From Allomuricauda sp. F6463D (GTDB taxonomy: Bacteria > Bacteroidota > Bacteroidia > Flavobacteriales > Flavobacteriaceae), in NCBI RefSeq assembly GCF_023015965.1, contig NZ_JALKAN010000001.1, positions 1,138,160 through 1,202,159 of the forward strand: a stretch of DNA of 64,000 bases, read 5' to 3'. Under the pieces are notes generated by a model. The model was given only the letters and a program-made list of their open reading frames with translations. It made no database searches and was not told where the DNA came from. A program made the position numbers and the translations under genes. This document shows, one piece after another, positions 23,963 through 32,785 of this stretch (positions within the stretch are counted from its first letter, which is position 1; each line of letters begins with the position of its first letter).

Positions 23963-24588
23963 ATGGCCCAGGATTCGGAAGTCAGGGGCCTTGAGCTTCA
24001 TTATTTAAATGAGTTCAAACGATTTACCTAAAAGAAAAAAACACTGAAAATCATACAATTGACAGTGTTTGTGACTTTGTAGATACTTCTAGCTTTTCGA
24101 TATTCAATTTGGGTATACTCATAGTTTATAAATATTGAATTAGTATTTTCTTAGGTTCTTGGATATATTATTACGCTTTGACCAATCCACTGAACATCGA
24201 GTCTCTCTTTACTAGCGGTTAAGAGCATTAATCTCAGCATCTTTTTACAGTACACCGACATAGTTGCATAACAACACATACATACTCTTTTGATGCCATA
24301 GTGCCTAAAAGGGGATATCCTATTCAACTTAACCATTTACGGATACCCCGGCTTTTAGGGCTTTTACCAAAAAATAAAACACTGGTTAACCAAAACTGAC
24401 TTAACATTATCAATAGACGAGGCATATGGTATTCCTGACATATCTTTCGTAATCTTTCTCCATTTAAATCTCAAAATCGAACACAATGCTGAAAAATACT
24501 TACGCCTATTCTGACCATGGCATTCCCATTGAATTGTCAGGAAAATCATTTTATCCGACTACATTAGTAAAAATTCAATCCTATATTT
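23963..24588. other. Gene-poor stretch with a hairpin, probably IS debris
   Basis: No supported gene. An 8-bp stem AAACACTG/CAGTGTTT (24039-24046 and 24063-24070) lies next to repeat copy B. A minus-strand frame at 24151-24336 (61 codons) has a basic, Cys-rich composition reminiscent of a transposase tail, but no motif is secure. Confidence 0.4.
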
Positions 24589-25344
24589 ATGAAGTTACTT
24601 TTCTTAACGATTTTGTTTTCTATAACCTTACTGATTTTTACCCCCCCTTCTATGGGCCAGTTCAATGGATACAATGAAATAACTGTCCTACAGGACAAAG
24701 GCAAATATCCAGACCATACACTATGGCAATTCCTGTTGCAACAACATGTGGACGATAATGGACAGGTAGACTATCAAGGGTTTGCAAAGGACAGACAGAT
24801 TTTAGAGGGATACCTAAAACTACTAAAGGAGGACCAACCAACACAAACGTGGTCAAAAAATGAAAAACTGGCCTATTATATCAATCTCTACAATGCCTAC
24901 ACCGTACTCCTGATCTTGGATAATTATCCTACGGAGAGCATCAAAAAAATAAAAAAACCTTGGGATCAAGAATTGATACCCTTAAAGGGCGACATGATCT
25001 CATTGGGCGATTTGGAACATAAAATATTGCGAAAAATGGAAGAACCCCGAATCCATTTTGCCATCAACTGTGCTTCAGCGTCCTGTCCTAAATTATCCAA
25101 TAAAGCCTATGAAGCAAAAGGACTTGATGAGCAATTGGAGAGCGCAACAAAGGATTTTATCAATTCCGAACGGAACCAAATAAGCAGGGAGCAGCTGAAC
25201 CTCTCTAAAATATTTAAATGGTACAAAAATGACTTTTTGGATGGTGATATTCGCATCTATATTAAAAAATATACCGAGATAGATATCTCTTCAAATGCAG
25301 ATATTGACTATTTGGATTATGATTGGGGCCTAAATGGCAAATAG
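24589..25344 (+). CDS. DUF547 domain-containing secreted protein
   Basis: A 251-residue exported protein with signal peptide MKLLFLTILFSITLLIFTPP...SMGQ. The body is a DUF547 domain: YYINLYNAYTVLLILDNYP, the conserved IHFAINCASASCPKL with two cysteines in S-C-P context, and a C-terminal WYKNDF. The family is distantly related to papain-like/transglutaminase folds, but its reaction is unknown. The next gene, a TIGR04283-type glycosyltransferase, follows after 15 bp, a pairing often seen in marine Bacteroidota near organoarsenic or sugar-related genes. Confidence 0.92.
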   Translation: MKLLFLTILFSITLLIFTPPSMGQFNGYNEITVLQDKGKYPDHTLWQFLLQQHVDDNGQVDYQGFAKDRQILEGYLKLLKEDQPTQTWSKNEKLAYYINLYNAYTVLLILDNYPTESIKKIKKPWDQELIPLKGDMISLGDLEHKILRKMEEPRIHFAINCASASCPKLSNKAYEAKGLDEQLESATKDFINSERNQISREQLNLSKIFKWYKNDFLDGDIRIYIKKYTEIDISSNADIDYLDYDWGLNGK

Positions 25345-25359
25345 TTTTAAATTGGCATC

Positions 25360-26079
25360 ATGATCAGTATTATCGTACCCATTTATAATGAATCATCGGA
25401 CTGTATCATCCATTTGATAGAGCACCTGAATAAAAATACCTTTGGTCACGTAGCCGAGGTGATTCTTGTTGATGGCGGTGGAGGTTCCGATAACATTAAA
25501 GCCAAATTGGCCCAATATTCCGATGTCCAATATGTCACCTCTAAAAAAGGACGTGCCATACAAATGAACCATGGGGCCAAAATAGCAAAGGGAAACATAC
25601 TCTACTTTTTGCACGCGGATAGTTTTCCCCCAAGACACTTTGACCATTTTATCCATAAAACCTTAACGCATACCGCAAGGGTCAAGGCCGGATGCTTTAT
25701 ACTCCGTTTTGACAGTGGCCATTGGTGGTTAAAACTCATGGGGTGGGCAACAGTAATCAACCATAGTTGCTGCAGGGGAGGCGACCAATCACTCTTTGTC
25801 GACAGCGAACTCTTTTTTGCACTGAACGGTTATGACGAAACCTATGAGGTCTATGAGGACAACGAGTTCATCCAAAGGCTCTATAAAAACACCTCTTTCA
25901 AAGTGATAAGAAAAACGATAACCACATCCGCAAGACACTATCATACAATTGGAGTCTGGAGGCTACAGTGGCTTCATTTAGGTGTTTATATGAAAAAATG
26001 GTCCGGTGCAGGGGCCCATGAACTCAGTACGTTTTATAAAAAACATATAGAAGATCTAAAAGTTAGGTCCCGCACTTGA
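25360..26079 (+). CDS. Family 2 glycosyltransferase (TIGR04283-like)
   Basis: A 239-residue GT-A fold glycosyltransferase. The N-terminus MISIIVPIYNES is the nucleotide-sugar binding strand. VILVDGGGGSDN, KGRAIQMNHGAKIAKG and LHADSFPP (the DxD-like metal site HAD) follow, then GGDQSLFVDSELF and an ED motif in YEVYEDNEFIQRL. These match the TIGR04283 family linked to arsenosugar-type biosynthesis. The usual partner, a TIGR04282/DUF2064 protein, is encoded 25 kb away at 51203-51904 rather than adjacent, and no arsenosugar radical SAM gene is in the window, so the product is uncertain. Confidence 0.9.
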   Translation: MISIIVPIYNESSDCIIHLIEHLNKNTFGHVAEVILVDGGGGSDNIKAKLAQYSDVQYVTSKKGRAIQMNHGAKIAKGNILYFLHADSFPPRHFDHFIHKTLTHTARVKAGCFILRFDSGHWWLKLMGWATVINHSCCRGGDQSLFVDSELFFALNGYDETYEVYEDNEFIQRLYKNTSFKVIRKTITTSARHYHTIGVWRLQWLHLGVYMKKWSGAGAHELSTFYKKHIEDLKVRSRT

Positions 26080-26177
26080 ACTTAAAAAATAAGCACAGTC
26101 AATCACCCATTTTACGGGACCTCCCTTTAACTATTTCATTGGGACCTTCATCTAAAGCGCATAAAACCCCATAACCT

Positions 26178-27254
26178 CTACTGCCCGAAAATGTCCGTTT
26201 CATAGAATGCCGGAATGGAGAACCACATACCCATCATGGATTTGGATTTGATTAAAAAAGACCCCGTATCTGGACCCATAAGGGCTTCTCCAAATACATC
26301 CCATTGATTGCCGTCGTTATCTTCCAGTAACAGTTCCCCTCCAGTATGGATATATTCAAAATCATCAACGGTTTTACCTGCTGGCATTTCAAAGGACACG
26401 ATAAAATTTGCATTACCTACAATCAGATACCCCTTCCCTCCAAACACATCTGAAATCACATGTTCCGAATCAAAACTGGAAAAACGGTAGGCTTTTGCCC
26501 GGTCACCGTCCAACAGGGCATGAACCCTTTCCTTGGATGGCAAGCGGGAGTCTTTGGGCACAGGAAATAAAAAACGATTGTTGTTCGTGTTGTAATCCCC
26601 ATAAGGGGATACGCCATATGTTCTGGAGAATCCCGTGTTCCTCCCTGCAATCTTTGAATCGGGATATAAGGCTTTCCAGGTTTTCCAATCGGTTTCAAAA
26701 AGGGTAATGGTTTCCGCCAAGGTACCGATAAGGGGACCGTTCACGGCCTCGTTGAGAATCTGTGACCAATTGGTGTCCGTTGCACGGTCATAGGGTATCA
26801 AATTAGTGTTGTACAAAAGTCCGGATACTCCAAAAGTAGTTTCGGACCCATCGATCAGCCTGCTCCACCCAATGCCAGTTCCTGTCAAAGGGCAATAGGT
26901 TACCGCCACGGAAACATCCCCGATATTGTCATTGATGATCTCGTGCCAATCTAAAATGGCATGGGGGTATGCACGAACGTCATCCCCGTTTTTAAAACCA
27001 ATGACCAAATCATCATCCGACAAAAAGTCAATGGCCTCAATGGAAACCAATTCCGGATTTATCAAGGCCGGGATACCATCTTTACCCGGGCCACCATCCA
27101 AGACCTCTGATCTGGGAATCGACCACTCTACATTTGAGGGGCTATCCCCTCCATTACCCTGTCCCGGTCCATCAGGTGGTGCGGTGCTATCCGAGGAGGA
27201 GCTACAGGCAAAACTAAGCCCTGATGCTAATAGTAGAATCAATACATTTTTCAT
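26178..27254 (-). CDS. DUF3179 domain-containing lipoprotein
   Basis: A 358-residue lipoprotein: signal MKNVLILLLASGLSFAC with the lipobox cysteine at 17, a low-complexity Ser/Gly/Pro linker (20-42), then a DUF3179 domain. Typical elements are YPHAILDWHEIIND, VAVTYCPLTGTGIGW, FGVSGLLYNTNLIPYDR and LFETDWKTWKALYP. The Cys of TYCPLTG and nearby His are conserved in the family, whose function is unknown. It overlaps the upstream outer-membrane gene by 4 bp, so both are made together. Confidence 0.92.
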   Translation of the reverse strand: MKNVLILLLASGLSFACSSSSDSTAPPDGPGQGNGGDSPSNVEWSIPRSEVLDGGPGKDGIPALINPELVSIEAIDFLSDDDLVIGFKNGDDVRAYPHAILDWHEIINDNIGDVSVAVTYCPLTGTGIGWSRLIDGSETTFGVSGLLYNTNLIPYDRATDTNWSQILNEAVNGPLIGTLAETITLFETDWKTWKALYPDSKIAGRNTGFSRTYGVSPYGDYNTNNNRFLFPVPKDSRLPSKERVHALLDGDRAKAYRFSSFDSEHVISDVFGGKGYLIVGNANFIVSFEMPAGKTVDDFEYIHTGGELLLEDNDGNQWDVFGEALMGPDTGSFLIKSKSMMGMWFSIPAFYETDIFGQ

Positions 27255-28231
27255 GGCAAACTATTTATTTGTGGTGTTTTGTTTCTAAAAAGATTGACCA
27301 GCATCCCCATGGTCAAGCGGGATGTCGGGGTCAATTGTGTCCCTTGCACATAACTGTACAAGGGCAGTTCTGCTCTAAAATTCACTGCGATATCCGGATT
27401 GAGCGCAATACCGACCTCAGGTCGGACAAAGACCCACTCCCCTCCTGTATTGGGGATGTCCGAATCATCAATTTTATCTTGTCTGGCCCTTCTATATTTA
27501 AGGACCAAGCCCGGCCTCACAACAGTACCTAGGGCAAAAATTTGGTCAGCATATCCAACATTCACTTGGGTCTCATCGCCGAACTCATAGGTTGCGGTGT
27601 TGTTGAGATAGGAATTGTTCGTCCCGGTAAACCGATGTGTAAGACTACCCGAAATGGTAGCTGAGGGCCTAAAGCCAAGAGGTCTTGATATGGAGATCCA
27701 GCCCAGCATATCCCATGCCCCGCTGCCCGGTTGTAAATCTGCCGTGAGCTGTATGCCCTGGTCGGTCAATATATCCGATCGCCCAAATGGAATTTTCACC
27801 CCAGTTCCCAAGTTCAGCTGCCACGCAGAACCCAAAAGCGAAGGAAAGGCATACTTCCCTAAAACCACGGCATCCCCCACCCCCGATGTCTCAGTGAAAT
27901 TTTCATTGCCGAACTGGGTAATCGTACGGCTCTGGTTGACCCAGGTAAACATGGTCTCCACTGAAAGCCTATCGGTAAAGGCATACCCTAGCCCCAATAA
28001 GATGGAATTCGTGATGCGTTGTCTGGATTGATCGTCCAATTTTTCTGTTCCTGCATTTAAGGTGTTAAGGTTGTTATAATCATAATTAAGACTCAAGCTC
28101 AGCACACCGTTTCCCTCATTGGGCAACCCAAGGTTATTGGCCAAGGGCACCCCTCCGGAACAACAGGTCTGGCCCAATATGGGGTAAATGTTCATCAGCA
28201 ATAACAAACCAATATAAAATAGTGGGCGCAT
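27251..28231 (-). CDS. Outer-membrane beta-barrel protein
   Basis: A 326-residue exported protein with signal peptide MRPLFYIGLLLLMNIYPILG and mature start QTCCSGGVPLANN. Alternating strands (LGLGYAFTDRLSVETMFTW, WQLNLGTGVKIPFGRSD, FVRPEVGIALNPDIAVNFRAELP) indicate a barrel of about 12 strands. A CCSGG-type start followed by such a barrel is a recurrent Bacteroidota form of unknown function. It is the first gene of a two-gene operon with the DUF3179 lipoprotein (4-bp overlap), suggesting a shared envelope task. Confidence 0.85.
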   Translation of the reverse strand: MRPLFYIGLLLLMNIYPILGQTCCSGGVPLANNLGLPNEGNGVLSLSLNYDYNNLNTLNAGTEKLDDQSRQRITNSILLGLGYAFTDRLSVETMFTWVNQSRTITQFGNENFTETSGVGDAVVLGKYAFPSLLGSAWQLNLGTGVKIPFGRSDILTDQGIQLTADLQPGSGAWDMLGWISISRPLGFRPSATISGSLTHRFTGTNNSYLNNTATYEFGDETQVNVGYADQIFALGTVVRPGLVLKYRRARQDKIDDSDIPNTGGEWVFVRPEVGIALNPDIAVNFRAELPLYSYVQGTQLTPTSRLTMGMLVNLFRNKTPQINSLP

Positions 28232-28415
28232 CTATATATTTTTGAAAACAGACGCTGGCTTCCAAAAACCTGACAAATAAGCTTTGCAGATTATGACAGA
28301 ACAACTTGACTGTGCGATTGTCAGGATTGACAGGAATTACGACCATTATTATGATTCTGTGAAATTAGATCAGAAAAGGTCGAGTCCATTGAATCCTTTT
28401 GAAACCCATCATATT

Positions 28416-28799
28416 ATGAAAACCTTTGACAAAGAAATCATCTTCGTTTACAATGCCAAATCCGACTTGTTCAGTACCCTGAGTGATTTCGCCCATAAAC
28501 TATTTTTTCCATCAACCTACCCTTGTTCGCTATGCCAACTCACCTATGGAAATATGTCCATCAAAGAACGGTGGGCCACCTATCTGGACTCTCTTCCCTA
28601 TACCAAAACCTTCCTGCACAAAGATGAAACCACTGAAATTGAAGCTGCTTTCATGGACGAACTTCCCGTTATCTTGATCAAGACCCAAGAGCAGGAGATA
28701 GAAACTTTAATGAACGCTAGGGAATTGAACCAATCCCCCACTCTTGATGACCTTATTGACACCCTGGGGAAGCGATTGGAAAAGTACAACACGCCCTAA
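28416..28799 (+). CDS. Small hypothetical cytoplasmic protein with CSLCQLTYG motif
   Basis: A 127-residue protein from the preferred ATG at 28416 (MKTFDKEIIFVYNAKSDLF). The frame is open from 28284, but the extra 44 residues look non-conserved and lie in the divergent promoter region. The motif YPCSLCQLTYGNMS has a CxxC that could bind metal or be redox-active. Similar short proteins are widespread in flavobacteria and sometimes mislabelled as GTPases; I see no P-loop. Transcribed divergently from the barrel gene and convergent with the DUF2652 gene. Confidence 0.78.
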   Translation: MKTFDKEIIFVYNAKSDLFSTLSDFAHKLFFPSTYPCSLCQLTYGNMSIKERWATYLDSLPYTKTFLHKDETTEIEAAFMDELPVILIKTQEQEIETLMNARELNQSPTLDDLIDTLGKRLEKYNTP

Positions 28800-28809
28800 C
28801 CTATCAGCG

Positions 28810-28827
28810 GGTTTGGGTAACCAAACC
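28810..28827. terminator. Bidirectional hairpin terminator
   Basis: GGTTTGG-GTAA-CCAAACC forms a perfect 7-bp stem with a tetraloop between two convergent genes ending at 28799 and 28853. The flanks are AT-rich, although no long T-run follows. Confidence 0.55.
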
Positions 28828-28852
28828 ATATATCATATCACAGGGAAACACT

Positions 28853-29920
28853 TTAGATCAATCCTCTTAGCTTGCGCAAGGATAAAACCATCATAAAATA
28901 TAGCATCATCCTTAAGGGCATATCCAAAAAAAAGCGGGTAAGTGGGCTACGTTTGTAATGCACCTCCATTTGTAGCGAAGCTTTCCCGTTTGATAAACGT
29001 TTCAATATAAAAATGGTGGTCAATGGTGCCAACCATCCAACACTATTGCTTTGTTCGGTATATTCAATATGCCCCTCCTCGATATTTTGGGAAGTCACCT
29101 CAAATTCCATCTTTCCCCTGGGCATGACACAAAGGTGCTTTGCACCAACGGTCTTCAGTTTTTTGTCGGGGGCAATCACGGATCGCAACCCAAAGACCCA
29201 TTGAGGTCTCAATGAAAAATCGGTAATGGTTCCATGGAGGTTCTTGAGCGTGGTATCCAGTACTACCTTGTGAACGATAGGCTTGCCATACCTTTTAAAT
29301 TGCGGCCGAGGGGGCAGGTCTTCCATTTTATTACGGAGTCGTACCAAGGGAAGATAATCGAACTGAACCTCCCCAATATCCTCGTAATGGTCCGATCCAT
29401 GCCTTAGTTCGACCCAATCCTCTTTATGCCAGTCACAAAATGGCGGTAAATGGGAAAAAAGTACATACTCGTTCGCCTTAATGGTGTTCTTTAAAAACTT
29501 GTGCCCCAATATCACATCTGGTCCGAACAACTTGGTGTAATGACCGATCTTGCGTTCGGTGGACGTGCCAAAATGGTAAATAAATTTTAAAGTAAGCTGG
29601 TTGGCCGTGGAACAAGCACCACATTGACATATACGATCTCGTTCATAATATTTGAGATGTTGGTGAAAATTAAAGTACATGGTCTCGACCTGCCCAACAA
29701 CTTCATGAAAGGTGGGCTCATGTCCCCTACGATAAAAAAAAACAGCATCCCCTTCAATTTCGGCCACTTTAAGCCCTAGGGTATTGGAAGCTATTAGAAT
29801 TTCCAATAATTCGGCTATGATATGACCGCTATGTTCCATTTCCACCTCCGTGACAAACTTGGTAAAACCAGAAATATCGGGAATGAAGAACAGTGTATTA
29901 TGGGAAACTTCCTTGTTCAT
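28853..29920 (-). CDS. DUF2652 (cyclase-like) protein with SRPBCC-like C-terminus
   Basis: A 355-residue cytoplasmic protein. Residues about 8-150 form the DUF2652 domain, related to class III nucleotide cyclases (LFFIPDISGFTKFVTEVE, VAEIEGDAVFFYR), with the two acidic positions of the metal site apparently kept. A Cys pair ICQCGACST lies at about 100. Residues about 205-330 resemble a polyketide cyclase/SRPBCC domain (FSLRPQWVFGLRSV, SNSVGWLAPLTTIF). Cyclase activity is unproven. It is the last gene of the sigma/anti-sigma operon (48 bp after the previous stop), so it may be an output or modulator of that pathway. Confidence 0.88.
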   Translation of the reverse strand: MNKEVSHNTLFFIPDISGFTKFVTEVEMEHSGHIIAELLEILIASNTLGLKVAEIEGDAVFFYRRGHEPTFHEVVGQVETMYFNFHQHLKYYERDRICQCGACSTANQLTLKFIYHFGTSTERKIGHYTKLFGPDVILGHKFLKNTIKANEYVLFSHLPPFCDWHKEDWVELRHGSDHYEDIGEVQFDYLPLVRLRNKMEDLPPRPQFKRYGKPIVHKVVLDTTLKNLHGTITDFSLRPQWVFGLRSVIAPDKKLKTVGAKHLCVMPRGKMEFEVTSQNIEEGHIEYTEQSNSVGWLAPLTTIFILKRLSNGKASLQMEVHYKRSPLTRFFLDMPLRMMLYFMMVLSLRKLRGLI

Positions 29921-29968
29921 CTTGAATAAATTAAATGTGAGATCTGCCAGCAGGTAAATATAATTGGG

Positions 29969-30253
29969 CTAACGATTGATTTTTTCTTCCAGTCGTTTAC
30001 GCATGGTTTCCTTGGAGACTTCGTCCATTTTCTCCAACTTCTTCCTTCCATGATTTTTATGGAACATGAGTGCTAAAATGTCGTCAAGTCTGTCCGATTG
30101 TTTTTTAAATTTCATACAAGTGGTACAATACCGCAAATGGACCCAATACCTAAACCTTTGCAGCAGCGGCAATCTATCAACCTTATCCCGTTCCACCAAA
30201 TAACTGGTATGTTCACAGGTAAAAAACAATCGGTCCATAATCCTTTTCAACAT
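29969..30253 (-). CDS. Small zinc-finger protein, probable anti-sigma factor
   Basis: About 94 residues from the preferred ATG at 30253 (MLKRIMDRLFFTCEHTSYL). The segment VHLRYCTTCMKF holds H-x3-C-x2-C, the hallmark of ZAS-type zinc anti-sigma factors. A second Cys/His pair, CEHTS, sits near the start. No TM segment is present, so it would be a soluble anti-sigma. An alternative start at 30346 would overlap the sigma gene; the chosen start leaves 17 bp between them. Confidence 0.78.
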   Translation of the reverse strand: MLKRIMDRLFFTCEHTSYLVERDKVDRLPLLQRFRYWVHLRYCTTCMKFKKQSDRLDDILALMFHKNHGRKKLEKMDEVSKETMRKRLEEKINR

Positions 30254-30270
30254 CACTTCTATTTTTAATT

Positions 30271-30846
30271 TTATCGGCGCCAGTTCCCTTGAAGTCTGTT
30301 CAAACAATCCCTCAGGAATAACTTGGCCCGATGTATGATCTGCCAATAATTGGACTGCGTTACCCCGAGTTCCTGACAGATTTCCTTGCTCTTTTTATTA
30401 AAGAGGTACTTAAAGGAGATTGCCGATCGCCAATGATCCGGAAGATCGGCCATACAGGAATTCATTGTTTGAACAAACTCCGGATTGTCCCAAATTTCGT
30501 GGTCTCGATGCCAATCCACTCGTCCCGTTTGCGGACCTGACCAACTGCCATCGGACACGAAAAAGGAACCTATGGTCTCGGACATTTCCTTTTCCTTGAT
30601 TTCCTCCGCAATCCTTTGTTTTTTGGCCCTTCCTCGGTAATGGTCCACAATTTTGTTGTTCAATATGGAAAACAACCAAGTCTTGGCCGAACTTTGGTTA
30701 TTGAATCCCTTTTTTGCTTTGGCGACGGAGAGAAAAGTGTCCTGAACCAAATCTTCCGCGACTTCCTTGGAACTGGTTTTGTAGTATGCCCAACCGTAAA
30801 GGTCGTCGGAATAGGCTTCAAACCAATCGATCAGTTGATGGTCCAT
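30271..30846 (-). CDS. ECF RNA polymerase sigma factor
   Basis: A 191-residue sigma factor of the extracytoplasmic-function class. Region 2 (about 8-80) includes DLYGWAYYKTSSKEVAEDLVQDTFL and AKTWLFSILNNKIVDHYRGR. Region 4 (about 130-185) includes LPDHWRSAISFKYLFNKKSKEICQELGVTQ, with the helix-turn-helix. The linker is longer than usual. It is followed by a zinc anti-sigma gene and a DUF2652 gene, and is divergent from the 30994 operon, which is a likely target. Confidence 0.94.
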   Translation of the reverse strand: MDHQLIDWFEAYSDDLYGWAYYKTSSKEVAEDLVQDTFLSVAKAKKGFNNQSSAKTWLFSILNNKIVDHYRGRAKKQRIAEEIKEKEMSETIGSFFVSDGSWSGPQTGRVDWHRDHEIWDNPEFVQTMNSCMADLPDHWRSAISFKYLFNKKSKEICQELGVTQSNYWQIIHRAKLFLRDCLNRLQGNWRR

Positions 30847-30867
30847 TTTATAGTGATTGTTTCTGAA

Positions 30868-30896
30868 GGTTCTTTAGGTCAGTCGCAAAAAGAACC
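30868..30896. promoter_or_regulatory. Inverted repeat in the divergent sigma/OB-fold promoter region
   Basis: GGTTCTTT (30868-30875) and AAAGAACC (30889-30896) form a perfect 8-bp dyad 22 bp upstream of the sigma start. It may be an operator or part of the leader. The two divergent operons share this 147-bp region. Confidence 0.45.
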
Positions 30897-30993
30897 AAAA
30901 CATTTCTTGGCCCTTAAGTCAATTTTATCTTCACTCTTTAAAAAGAATTGTCAGGAAAATAAAATCCGTTGACTATTCAGGCAAACAGAAAAA

Positions 30994-31461
30994 ATGAAAC
31001 GAATAAAAATAATTGGTCTGGTGTTTTTAGGTGTTCTGATCGTAGGCCTTGGGGTTGCCCTATACCTGTTCAACATGCCCCATAGGAATGTCGTGGGTTC
31101 CAAAGCGGATTTCAATTTGACCGCTTCGACCATCGTCCATGAATATTTGGAGAACCCTACTGCTGCCAATGCCAAATACCTCAACGATGAAGGGGAATCC
31201 AAAATCCTTTCGGTCACTGGAACGGTCCAATCCATCGATGAGGACATGAACCAACAAAAAGTGATACTCCTTATGGAAGCCAATGACAAGGCCGGGGTGA
31301 GCTGCACCTTTACCCAGCACACGAACAAGCATGCGGACAACATTAAGACCGGACAGCAAATCACCGTCAAAGGGGTCATTCGTTCCGGCGCATCCTACGA
31401 TGCCGACATGGAACTTTACGAGGATGTCATCCTTGAAAAATGCGACATTGTAAAAGAGTAA
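30994..31461 (+). CDS. Membrane-anchored OB-fold protein (tRNA_anti-like)
   Basis: A 155-residue protein with one N-terminal TM anchor (residues 5-27: IKIIGLVFLGVLIVGLGVALYL). The body has an OB-fold of the tRNA_anti-like kind (about 70-150): ILSVTGTVQSIDED, VSCTFTQHTNKHADNIKTGQQITVKGVIRSG, DVILEKCDIV. Such proteins are exported to the periplasmic side and may bind oligosaccharides or proteins; no function is established. It begins an operon that continues with YceI (37 bp spacing). Confidence 0.85.
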   Translation: MKRIKIIGLVFLGVLIVGLGVALYLFNMPHRNVVGSKADFNLTASTIVHEYLENPTAANAKYLNDEGESKILSVTGTVQSIDEDMNQQKVILLMEANDKAGVSCTFTQHTNKHADNIKTGQQITVKGVIRSGASYDADMELYEDVILEKCDIVKE

Positions 31462-31498
31462 ATCATATCATATTTAAACACAATTAAAATTCAACAAC

Positions 31499-32062
31499 AT
31501 GAAAAAAGTAACAATGATTCTATCTTTTGTAAGTATTTGTGCCCTAACAGCCTTCACTGCCTTGCCACCGGCAAAACTGGTCGCCAAGGATGCCCATATC
31601 AGTTTTTATTCCCATACGTCCGTCGAGGACATTACGGCCAACAATTATAAGGTGACCACCACCTTGGATACCGATACGGGAGAATTGGTCTTTTCGGTGC
31701 CCATGCAGGGCTTTGAGTTTGAAAAGGCACTGATGCAAAAGCATTACAACAGTAAAAACTTTTTGAATACCAAAAAGTACCCCAAAGCGAAATTTGTTGG
31801 AAAAATCACCAATATGGGCGCTATAAAATTTGACACGGATGGATCGTACACCGCTCAGATTTCCGGGGAAATGACCATTAAGGAAACTACCCAAAATTTC
31901 GAGGCTACCGCAGCGATTACAGTGGCTTCCTCACAAATCAACCTTGAGTCCAAAATGAACATCGTATTGGCTGATTATGGGGTAACCTTTTCCAAAGGAA
32001 AACCTTCGACCAATATCGCCAAGGAAATCGAAGTGACAGTCAAAGCGAATTACAAACCTTAG
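31499..32062 (+). CDS. YceI family periplasmic lipid-binding protein
   Basis: A 187-residue exported protein with signal peptide MKKVTMILSFVSICALTAFT. The mature part is a YceI lipocalin-like barrel: AHISFYSHTSVEDITANNYK, FEFEKALMQKHYNSKNFLNTKKYP, then FVGKIT and ITVKGNLTIK-like strands (GEMTIKETTQNF), ending EIEVTVKANY. YceI proteins bind polyisoprenoids or other amphiphiles. It lies between the OB-fold protein and a LysE-type transporter. Confidence 0.92.
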   Translation: MKKVTMILSFVSICALTAFTALPPAKLVAKDAHISFYSHTSVEDITANNYKVTTTLDTDTGELVFSVPMQGFEFEKALMQKHYNSKNFLNTKKYPKAKFVGKITNMGAIKFDTDGSYTAQISGEMTIKETTQNFEATAAITVASSQINLESKMNIVLADYGVTFSKGKPSTNIAKEIEVTVKANYKP

Positions 32063-32098
32063 TAAGAAACCTTTCCCTTGGGAATATCCTATACATCC

Positions 32099-32785
32099 AT
32101 GGAAACGTCATTTTTTCAAAGATACTGGAAGCTGTTTTTTGCAGGTTTTGCCATAAGTTTTTTGGGAGCCTTGCCCATAGGCTCCCTAAACCTTACCGCC
32201 AGTCAAATTTATGGTTCGAGCGGTCTTTCAAAGACCATCATTTTTATCTCAACGATCCTATTGATTGAAATAATGGTGGTCCTTGGATTATTAAAGGCAT
32301 CGGCAGCACTTAGGGCCGGGAAGAAATACCTGCCCTATGTCATGCCCATTGCCGTACTATTATTGATATACCTATCCTACTCCTGCTTCTTCACTGGCGA
32401 TATAACCATAAAGCAGATGGATGGATCCCTAACGGAGACATTGCCATTACCCCTGACTTCCCCTTTCACCTTGGGTGTTGTCCTGGGCATCAGCAATCCG
32501 TTACAGTTCCCTTTTTGGGGCGGTTGGAACCAATGGCTGTATCAAAGGAAAATCCTGAGAAAAGGAAACGCTTGGACCATGGTCTATCTCTTTGGCATTG
32601 CATTGGGAACCCTCATCGGTATGGCCATGTTCGTGTACATGGCCCATAGGCTACAAACCTATATGGAGCGCTATGATTTTATGTTCACATGGCTCTTGGG
32701 GCTTTTTTATCTGGGATTGGCCATTTATATGACACAACTGTTCTACAAACTTTATTTAAAATCTTTTTACAAAGCCCATGTTTGA
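32099..32785 (+). CDS. LysE-type small-molecule exporter-like membrane protein
   Basis: A 228-residue inner-membrane protein from ATG at 32099 (a TTG further upstream at 32078 is less likely). It has six predicted TM helices and starts with FAGFAISFLGALPIGSLNLT, the pattern of LysE/RhtB exporters (a conserved PG-x-N is degenerate here as PIGSLN). GVVLGISNPLQFPFWGGW matches the central family loop. Amino acid or other small-molecule export is inferred from the family. The next gene overlaps by 8 bp. Confidence 0.82.
   Translation: METSFFQRYWKLFFAGFAISFLGALPIGSLNLTASQIYGSSGLSKTIIFISTILLIEIMVVLGLLKASAALRAGKKYLPYVMPIAVLLLIYLSYSCFFTGDITIKQMDGSLTETLPLPLTSPFTLGVVLGISNPLQFPFWGGWNQWLYQRKILRKGNAWTMVYLFGIALGTLIGMAMFVYMAHRLQTYMERYDFMFTWLLGLFYLGLAIYMTQLFYKLYLKSFYKAHV

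Noticed and set aside
24151..24336. Real small gene on the minus strand
   Set aside because: Cys-rich but without motif, signal or neighbour; more likely IS debris.
24364..24549. 61-codon frame on the minus strand
   Set aside because: No coding-like composition and no recognisable similarity; overlaps the upstream region of the DUF547 gene.
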